NCBI GenBank assembly: GCA_009774615.1
Contig: VSOC01000016.1
Location: 37,580-56,107, forward strand
DNA from: Lachnospiraceae bacterium
Lineage (GTDB): Bacteria > Bacillota > Clostridia > Lachnospirales > Lachnospiraceae
Direction: 5' to 3'
DNA length: 18,528 nucleotides
Part shown: in pieces, positions 14,415 through 18,528 of the stretch
How positions within the stretch are numbered: the stretch's first letter is position 1
How the letters are laid out: every line of letters starts with the position of its first letter
Notes under the pieces: model-generated
What the model was told of the DNA's origin: nothing
Seen by the model: the letters and a program-made list of their open reading frames with translations, nothing else
Databases searched by the model: none
Made by a program: the position numbers and the translations under genes

Positions 14415-15260
14415 CTAATAATCCGCCTGACGGATAAAGCGCTCGCTGTAGCGCAGTACCCAGTAAGGATCAACACTGAGTTCTTCATAATGATCCGTTT
14501 TCAGATAAATCCCCAGATGCAGATGTACGTCAAAGTTTCCCACCGTTCCCTCCTGCACCCCGTAGCCGGAATCACCCATGTAGCCTAAAAGCATCCCCGG
14601 TTCGATTTTCTCTCCGACCTCCCATTCTTTTGCATACTTGTAAAGATGGGCATAATAAAAATAAGCCCCGGAAGGTGCACGTATCCCTATCCGCCAGCCG
14701 CCTTTTTCCAGCCAGCCAACATTTTCCACCACACCCCCTGTCATCGAAAGCACGGGATAAAACCCCCGGGGGCGGCTGCTTCCCATAAGATCACAGCCCT
14801 CATGCATTCTCTCTCCCCCATAACTGCGGGGATCGCCAAAACCGTCAGCGTATTCGACAAATGGCGTTTCCTGGCGTACAGAAGCAGGAATGGGAAAACA
14901 GAAAATATCCGAAAAAATCATGGCATAGCTGTTCTTTAGCTTCTGAAACTCCACCGGCTTTTGCTCTTCAATCCTCTTTTTCCAAACCTTCCAATCTTCC
15001 AGTTCCTCTTCCTTAACGCCCCGCAGATCAAACTGTTTTTCTACCATACACGCAGCCAGAAAATCAAAATCCAGTTCTTCTTGACCCAGCAGAACTTCCC
15101 CCAGAGCAATCCTGCGGAACGCATCCGACTCCCAGGTATAGGCATCCAGCTGGAAATATTCAGGGTTGACTAAAAAGTAATTGGTCAATGTCATCTGATA
15201 AGCCGACAAAAAGAAAATCATTATCCAAATCCAAAGCATAAGCTTAACCAGCCTCCACAT
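14415..15260 (-). CDS. Membrane-anchored M23 (LytM-type) metallopeptidase domain protein
   Basis: With the start at 15260 the product has 281 residues. It begins with a positively charged stretch and a single membrane helix (LMLWIWIMIFFLSAY), placing the rest outside the membrane. A C-terminal LytM domain keeps all zinc ligands: the HxxxD pair in RMHEGCDLMG, the His of YYAHL, and HxH in DVHLHLGIY. The enzyme class cuts peptidoglycan peptide bridges, and intact ligands argue for activity rather than a degenerate LytM. The start is uncertain: ATG 15260 has basic N-terminal residues but no ribosome site, while ATG 15239 has GGAGG 12 bases upstream but no basic residues. A reading from 15314 would overlap ylbJ. 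Its back-to-back position with ylbJ suggests, weakly, a role in sporulation. Confidence 0.82.
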   Translation of the reverse strand: MWRLVKLMLWIWIMIFFLSAYQMTLTNYFLVNPEYFQLDAYTWESDAFRRIALGEVLLGQEELDFDFLAACMVEKQFDLRGVKEEELEDWKVWKKRIEEQKPVEFQKLKNSYAMIFSDIFCFPIPASVRQETPFVEYADGFGDPRSYGGERMHEGCDLMGSSRPRGFYPVLSMTGGVVENVGWLEKGGWRIGIRAPSGAYFYYAHLYKYAKEWEVGEKIEPGMLLGYMGDSGYGVQEGTVGNFDVHLHLGIYLKTDHYEELSVDPYWVLRYSERFIRQADY

Positions 15261-15265
15261 ATATT
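15237..15265 (+). promoter_or_regulatory. Possible sigma-E promoter of ylbJ
   Basis: CATAAG (15237-15242) and CATATATT (15258-15265) are separated by 15 bases. The second matches the Bacillus sigma-E -10 consensus CATACAAT at six of eight positions and the first the KCATATT-like -35. The predicted start is about 30 bases before ylbJ. ylbJ is a mother-cell sporulation gene in Bacillus subtilis. The site overlaps the N-terminal codons of the divergent M23 gene. Confidence 0.35.
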
Positions 15266-15305
15266 GAACTAATACTATATACGCCGTTTTAAGGAAGAAA
15301 ACACC

Positions 15306-16316
15306 ATGAAACACAAAATCATTTTCCGCATTCTTCTCACTTTAAGTTTTCTGCTGCTCTTATGCTTTCCCGCATTGTCCTTAGAAGGTGCCAGAAAAGG
15401 GCTGCTCTTATGGTATAACACTGTCCTTCCCACCCTTCTGCCCTTTATGATCTGCATGAACCTTATGGTAAGCTTCGGTGCCGTAAATCTCCTTGCCGCT
15501 CCGTTTTATCCGGTACTTCACAGACTTTTGGGGCTGTCCCGCGCCGGAAGCTTTATCCTCCTTAGCGGTATGCTCTGCGGCTATCCCATGGGCGCCAAAA
15601 ACTGCAGCGATTTTCTGGACAACGACTGCCTCTCCCTTTCCGAAGCCCGCTGTCTTTACGCTGTCAGCAGCTTTCCAAGCCCTATGTTTCTGGCCGGCTA
15701 TATGATGCATATGGTAAATTCCGGACCGCAGCCCATCCCGCTTCCCCTCTGGAAAATGGCGGCTGCCGTCTACCTCCCTGCCCTTTTCCTCTTTTTTCCT
15801 GCTGCGGCCTGCTATAAGCTGCACCGTTTTCCAAAATCCTTCCGTTTCCGGTCAGGCTGCCTTTCTGACCATTCCCCAACAACAGACGCCGCCGGAAAAA
15901 ATACCGTCCTTCCCTTAACCGGCACGCCGCCGATTCCAACAGCCCCACCTTCCTTAGACGAGGCCCTTCTTTCCTCCATGGAAGTGATGGTAAAAATCGG
16001 GGGCTATATTATGCTTTTTTCCATCCTTGCCGTATTTATCCGCCATCTGCCTCTTCCCGGCACGCTGCTTCCTGCATTTTTTATTACTGTTGCAGAGATG
16101 ACTACCGGCATCGAATATGCGTCCCTTCACTTTCCCGGTCGTTTAAAAATCCTTCTGATCGGCTTTGGCGGGGCATTCGGCGGGCTATCCGGGGCATTTC
16201 AGGTGCGCAGTGTAACAAAAAATGCCGGACTGTCTATCCGGCATTACCTGTTCTGGAAAACTGCGCACGGCCTGTTTACCGTTATTATTCTTATTCTGCT
16301 GGCCGTCCGTCATTAA
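15306..16316 (+). CDS. ylbJ: Sporulation integral membrane protein YlbJ
   Basis: A 336-residue polytopic membrane protein of the nucleoside-recognition (GATE) type; YlbJ is required for efficient endospore formation in Bacillus subtilis, though its molecular activity is unknown. Visible signatures are WYNTVLPTLLPFMICMNLM near residue 36, the conserved CGYPMGAKNC at 91-100, FPSPMFLAGYM, and a C-terminal GFGGAFGGLSGAFQV. A hydrophilic proline/threonine-rich loop at about 175-220 separates two membrane halves. The ATG at 15306 has AAGGAAG upstream. It is the only plus-strand gene in this part, diverging from the M23 gene and converging on the coiled-coil gene, whose last codons overlap its own by 26 bases. 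Confidence 0.88.
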   Translation: MKHKIIFRILLTLSFLLLLCFPALSLEGARKGLLLWYNTVLPTLLPFMICMNLMVSFGAVNLLAAPFYPVLHRLLGLSRAGSFILLSGMLCGYPMGAKNCSDFLDNDCLSLSEARCLYAVSSFPSPMFLAGYMMHMVNSGPQPIPLPLWKMAAAVYLPALFLFFPAAACYKLHRFPKSFRFRSGCLSDHSPTTDAAGKNTVLPLTGTPPIPTAPPSLDEALLSSMEVMVKIGGYIMLFSILAVFIRHLPLPGTLLPAFFITVAEMTTGIEYASLHFPGRLKILLIGFGGAFGGLSGAFQVRSVTKNAGLSIRHYLFWKTAHGLFTVIILILLAVRH

Positions 16317-16869
16317 CCGGAGGATTCTGCACAATCCCTCCAGCCAGTTCATTTCGGTTCGAGGAAACAATATCATAGCTGGACTGCATCGAAGATAAAA
16401 ACGCATCAAAACGCCCCTTTGCCCCCTCCATCGTGTGGTTGATAATGGTCTGAAGGCTGCGCAGCATATCGTCCGTATATTGAATCGAACCCTGACGGAT
16501 GTTGTTGGCGTCCTCCACGGCCTTATCGACAATGCTCTGCGCCTGGATATTCGCCTGGTTGACAATCTCATTAGCATTAGCATAGGCTCTCTGCATAATC
16601 TCGTGTTCATTTACCAGTTCATTCGTCTGGGCGGTAGCCTCCGCCACCATCGTATCCGCCTGGCTTCTGGCCTCGCTTAATATGGCCTCCTGGTTGCTGA
16701 TAATCTTCTGATACTGCTTGATCTCATCCGGTATCCGCAGGCGAAGTTCAACTAAAAGCTCCTCTAACTCCTCCTTATTGACCAGAATCTTTGTGGTCGA
16801 TAACGGCTGGTACTTGCAGCTGTCAATATACTCTTCTATTTCATCAATTAACTGTTCAATTCTACTCAT
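16291..16869 (-). CDS. Coiled-coil protein of unknown function, downstream of coaD
   Basis: A 192-residue, mainly helical protein with no signal or membrane segment. Residues about 30-150 form a long heptad-like helix rich in Ala, Gln, Glu and Asn (EAILSEARSQADTMVAEATA and NEIVNQANIQAQSIVDKAVE regions), a composition reminiscent of F0 subunit b, V-type subunit H or DivIVA-like coiled coils, which often give misleading hits. I do not assign a function. The C-terminus is short, polar and proline-containing. AGGGAG lies upstream of the ATG. The gene follows coaD by 81 bases and ends 26 bases inside ylbJ on the opposite strand. Confidence 0.85.
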   Translation of the reverse strand: MSRIEQLIDEIEEYIDSCKYQPLSTTKILVNKEELEELLVELRLRIPDEIKQYQKIISNQEAILSEARSQADTMVAEATAQTNELVNEHEIMQRAYANANEIVNQANIQAQSIVDKAVEDANNIRQGSIQYTDDMLRSLQTIINHTMEGAKGRFDAFLSSMQSSYDIVSSNRNELAGGIVQNPPVNDGRPAE

Positions 16870-16950
16870 CGCTTTTCTCTCCCTTTTTTATCCTGCACGT
16901 CCCGATACACCGTTATCGTGCCAAAAATCCCTGTTTCCCAAACACACCCG

Positions 16951-17439
16951 CTACTTCTTTAACCGGGCATATTTGTCCAGCATCTTCTCGGCCACCTGCG
17001 GATGCAGAAATTCTCCGATTTCTCCCCCTAAAGAAGCAATCTCTTTGACAATGCTTGAACTTAAATAGGAATACTTTAAGCTGGTCGCCAGAAACATCGT
17101 ATCGATCTCGGGCGCAATCACCCGGTTGGTCTGTGCCAGCTGAAGCTCATACTCAAAATCCGTAACCGCACGCAGTCCGCGGATAATCACCTGTGCATGG
17201 TTTTTGCGGGCAAAATCAATGGTCAGCCCGTCAAAGCACTGGATTTCCACATTGGAAAACGGCTGCGTTACGCTTTTAAGCATCTCCACCCTCTCCTCCA
17301 CGGTAAACAGCGGTTTTTTCGCCTGATTATTCAGCACGCCGATAACCACACGATCCATAGTCTGCGAAGTACGCATAATAATATCAAAATGCCCCAAAGT
17401 TACCGGGTCAAAACTTCCCGGATAAACAGCAGTTGTCAT
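16951..17439 (-). CDS. coaD: Phosphopantetheine adenylyltransferase CoaD
   Basis: CoaD makes dephospho-CoA from 4'-phosphopantetheine and ATP, the fourth step of CoA synthesis. The 162-residue sequence has the nucleotidyltransferase motif YPGSFDPVTLGH (6-17), FDGLTIDFAR, IIRGLRAVTDFEYE, and the C-terminal YSYLSSSIVKEIASLGG, all diagnostic. The ATG directly abuts the rsmD stop (TAG then ATG), with AAAGGAG eight bases upstream inside rsmD. The rsmD-coaD pair is conserved in Bacillota and many other bacteria. Confidence 0.97.
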   Translation of the reverse strand: MTTAVYPGSFDPVTLGHFDIIMRTSQTMDRVVIGVLNNQAKKPLFTVEERVEMLKSVTQPFSNVEIQCFDGLTIDFARKNHAQVIIRGLRAVTDFEYELQLAQTNRVIAPEIDTMFLATSLKYSYLSSSIVKEIASLGGEIGEFLHPQVAEKMLDKYARLKK

Positions 17440-18006
17440 CTAACAATCTCCTTTAGCCGTAAATATATGTTTATTTGTCTTATAGTCCTTTACACGAAGA
17501 AGTTCCCAGCCAAGTTCCTTAATAAACGCCTCGCTGGTTTCCTTCGAAGCCTCGATAATCACCGTCGTGTCTTTATCGGCCAGACAGGAATGGGTAAGAT
17601 ACGCAAGAACCGATGCTTCCCATCCGCAGTTATAAGGAGGGTCCATAAAAATAAAATCAAACGCACCCTGGCACGCCCCATCCTCCAGCCTTTTCAGCCC
17701 GAAAAAGACATCCGTCTGCAGCAAAACCGCCCGCTCCTCAAGATGGGTAGCCTTTAAATTATCCCGGATGCAGGAAACGGCACGGGGATGATTTTCCACA
17801 AACACAGCCTCCTTTGCCCCACGGCTCAGCGCCTCAATCCCTATCGCCCCGCTGCCCGAAAACAAATCCAGGAAACGGCAGCCCGAAATCTGATACTGAA
17901 GCATATTAAACAGAGTTTCCTTAATCCGATCCGTCGTCGGCCGGGTATTTAAGCCCTCAACCGTCTTCAGTGCAATGCGCCTGGCACTCCCTGCAATCAC
18001 TCTCAT
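17440..18006 (-). CDS. rsmD: 16S rRNA (guanine(966)-N2)-methyltransferase RsmD
   Basis: RsmD methylates a guanine in helix 31 of 16S rRNA. The 188-residue product starts MRVIAGSARR, has TRPTTDRIKETLFNML, the S-adenosylmethionine-binding FLDLFSGSGAIGIEALSRG, and the catalytic DPPY. ATG 18006 is preferred because GGGGG lies seven bases upstream; ATG 18012 would have only one base of spacing. It is the first gene of the rsmD-coaD-coiled-coil run and is preceded by a good promoter about 110 bases upstream. Confidence 0.95.
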   Translation of the reverse strand: MRVIAGSARRIALKTVEGLNTRPTTDRIKETLFNMLQYQISGCRFLDLFSGSGAIGIEALSRGAKEAVFVENHPRAVSCIRDNLKATHLEERAVLLQTDVFFGLKRLEDGACQGAFDFIFMDPPYNCGWEASVLAYLTHSCLADKDTTVIIEASKETSEAFIKELGWELLRVKDYKTNKHIFTAKGDC

Positions 18007-18113
18007 CCACATTCCCCCGCTTTGCCTGAAAAAACACCGGACTGCATCCGTTGCCGCAAAAGCATTCCAGATTTACACCGAATATCCAGGCAGATTTCAA
18101 AATTTCATTTCTT

Positions 18114-18142
18114 AGTATAATATGAATATTCCAGATATACAA
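18114..18142 (-). promoter_or_regulatory. Sigma-A-like promoter of rsmD-coaD
   Basis: On the minus strand -35 TTGTAT (18137-18142) and -10 TATACT (18114-18119) are 17 bases apart. The predicted start is near 18107, leaving a leader of about 100 bases before rsmD. I see no recognised element in that leader. Confidence 0.65.
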
Positions 18143-18247
18143 GGGATTTTTCAAGTTTTTTCTGGTTTTGTAAGATTTTACAAGATACTGAAAGAGAATA
18201 TTAAAGAATTCGCCTGCTTAATCACCGCGCCGCCGATACCTCCCGCG

Positions 18248-18408
18248 GCTGCCCACCGTATCCTTCATCGAATGTCCAAAATGCGTAAACTGAAAAAACC
18301 GGTCAGCACTGTCATCAGAACACCCGTTCCGATTAACAGCGTAAGCGCCGGCACACCTCAGACAAGATTGTTTACTATGCTGTTGATTTGTGTTACCTTT
18401 TCAATCAT
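18248..18408 (-). pseudogene. Decayed 5' end of an AGCS sodium:alanine symporter gene
   Basis: From an ATG at 18408 with AAGGAG seven bases upstream, the minus strand reads MIEKVTQINSIVNNLV, then a TGA at 18358-18360 where homologues have Trp, then GVPALTLLIGTGVLMTVLTGF. A one-base loss in the six-A run at 18293-18298 shifts the frame, after which QFTHFGHSMKDTVGS continues the same protein. This pattern (N-terminal asparagine-rich start, WGxPxLxLLxGTG, then FQFxHFGHxMK) is that of the alanine/glycine cation symporter family, recalled from memory. Beyond 18248 a third frame carries GGIGGAVIKQANSLIFS and then stops near 18181; I do not recognise it. No body of the transporter remains between here and rsmD, so about 50 of about 450 residues survive. 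Confidence 0.65.
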
Positions 18409-18489
18409 GCAGATACTCCTTCCATTCCCTTTTTGGCTGCTGTTTACATGTTCACAGCAAGCATTTTTTCTTAAATTTATCCCGGTAAT

Positions 18490-18518
18490 ATTTTAGTGCA
18501 GTAAACTGTCTGTGTCAA
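18490..18518 (-). promoter_or_regulatory. Near-consensus promoter of the decayed symporter gene
   Basis: On the minus strand -35 TTGACA (18513-18518) matches consensus perfectly, followed after 17 bases by -10 TAAAAT (18490-18495). The predicted start is near 18483, about 75 bases before the pseudogene ATG at 18408. It appears functional although the gene it serves is broken, so it may now make a short transcript or read on toward rsmD. Confidence 0.7.
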
Positions 18519-18528
18519 TTTCTTTTTT

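Noticed and set aside
16291..16869. ATP synthase subunit b or V-type subunit H
   Set aside because: There is no membrane helix and no other ATPase gene nearby; the resemblance is only of coiled-coil composition.
17197..17757. 186-codon plus-strand open frame across coaD and rsmD
   Set aside because: Antisense to two certain genes, without its own signals.
18122..18496. 124-codon plus-strand open frame at the right edge
   Set aside because: It is antisense to the symporter remnant, lacks a ribosome site, and begins inside the rsmD promoter.

Overview
The window looks like a chromosomal segment of an anaerobic, spore-forming Clostridia member, most likely Lachnospiraceae-like. The reasons are strong GGAGG ribosome sites, an oxygen-sensitive Asr-type siroheme reductase, a sporulation gene (ylbJ), and the rsmD-coaD-ylbJ neighbourhood known from Bacillota. 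The family placement is inference. Nearly all genes are on the minus strand.

Region 1 (about 256-10402) is a ten-gene minus-strand cluster that reads as one operon: asrA-asrB-asrC (siroheme sulfite/nitrite reductase with its electron-transfer subunits), a cytoplasmic bis-MGD molybdoenzyme of the assimilatory nitrate reductase (NasA) type, a four-cluster ferredoxin, a NirB-like FAD/NAD(P)H oxidoreductase, a TDT-family membrane transporter, and mobA-moeA-mobB for the final steps of molybdenum cofactor synthesis. Genes overlap or lie 13-80 bases apart. Upstream of asrA there is a GTGA-N6-TCAC palindrome centred exactly 41.5 bases upstream of the start point predicted from a TAAAAT -10 box, the geometry of a class II CRP/FNR-activated promoter. 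My reading is a self-contained module for nitrate (Nas) to nitrite to ammonium (Asr), with sulfite reduction by Asr as the conservative alternative.

Region 2 (10436-11144) is a lone divergent Uma2-family gene with its own sigma-A-like promoter and a perfect 15-bp stem terminator. Region 3 (11164-15260) holds a minus-strand run: an M23 metallopeptidase-like membrane protein, rsuA, a HAD phosphatase, an M19 dipeptidase, and a CRP/FNR-family regulator. The regulator's recognition helix (R190-E191-x-x-S194-R195) is the type expected to read GTGA, so it is the best local candidate to control Region 1.

Region 4 (15237-18142) contains ylbJ on the plus strand, with a possible sigma-E promoter, converging on a coiled-coil protein gene that follows rsmD and coaD on the minus strand. 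Region 5 (18143-18528) holds a decayed 5' end of an alanine/sodium symporter (AGCS) gene that keeps a near-consensus promoter and ribosome site but has an in-frame stop and frameshifts. The left edge (1-255) is AT-rich and has no recognisable gene.
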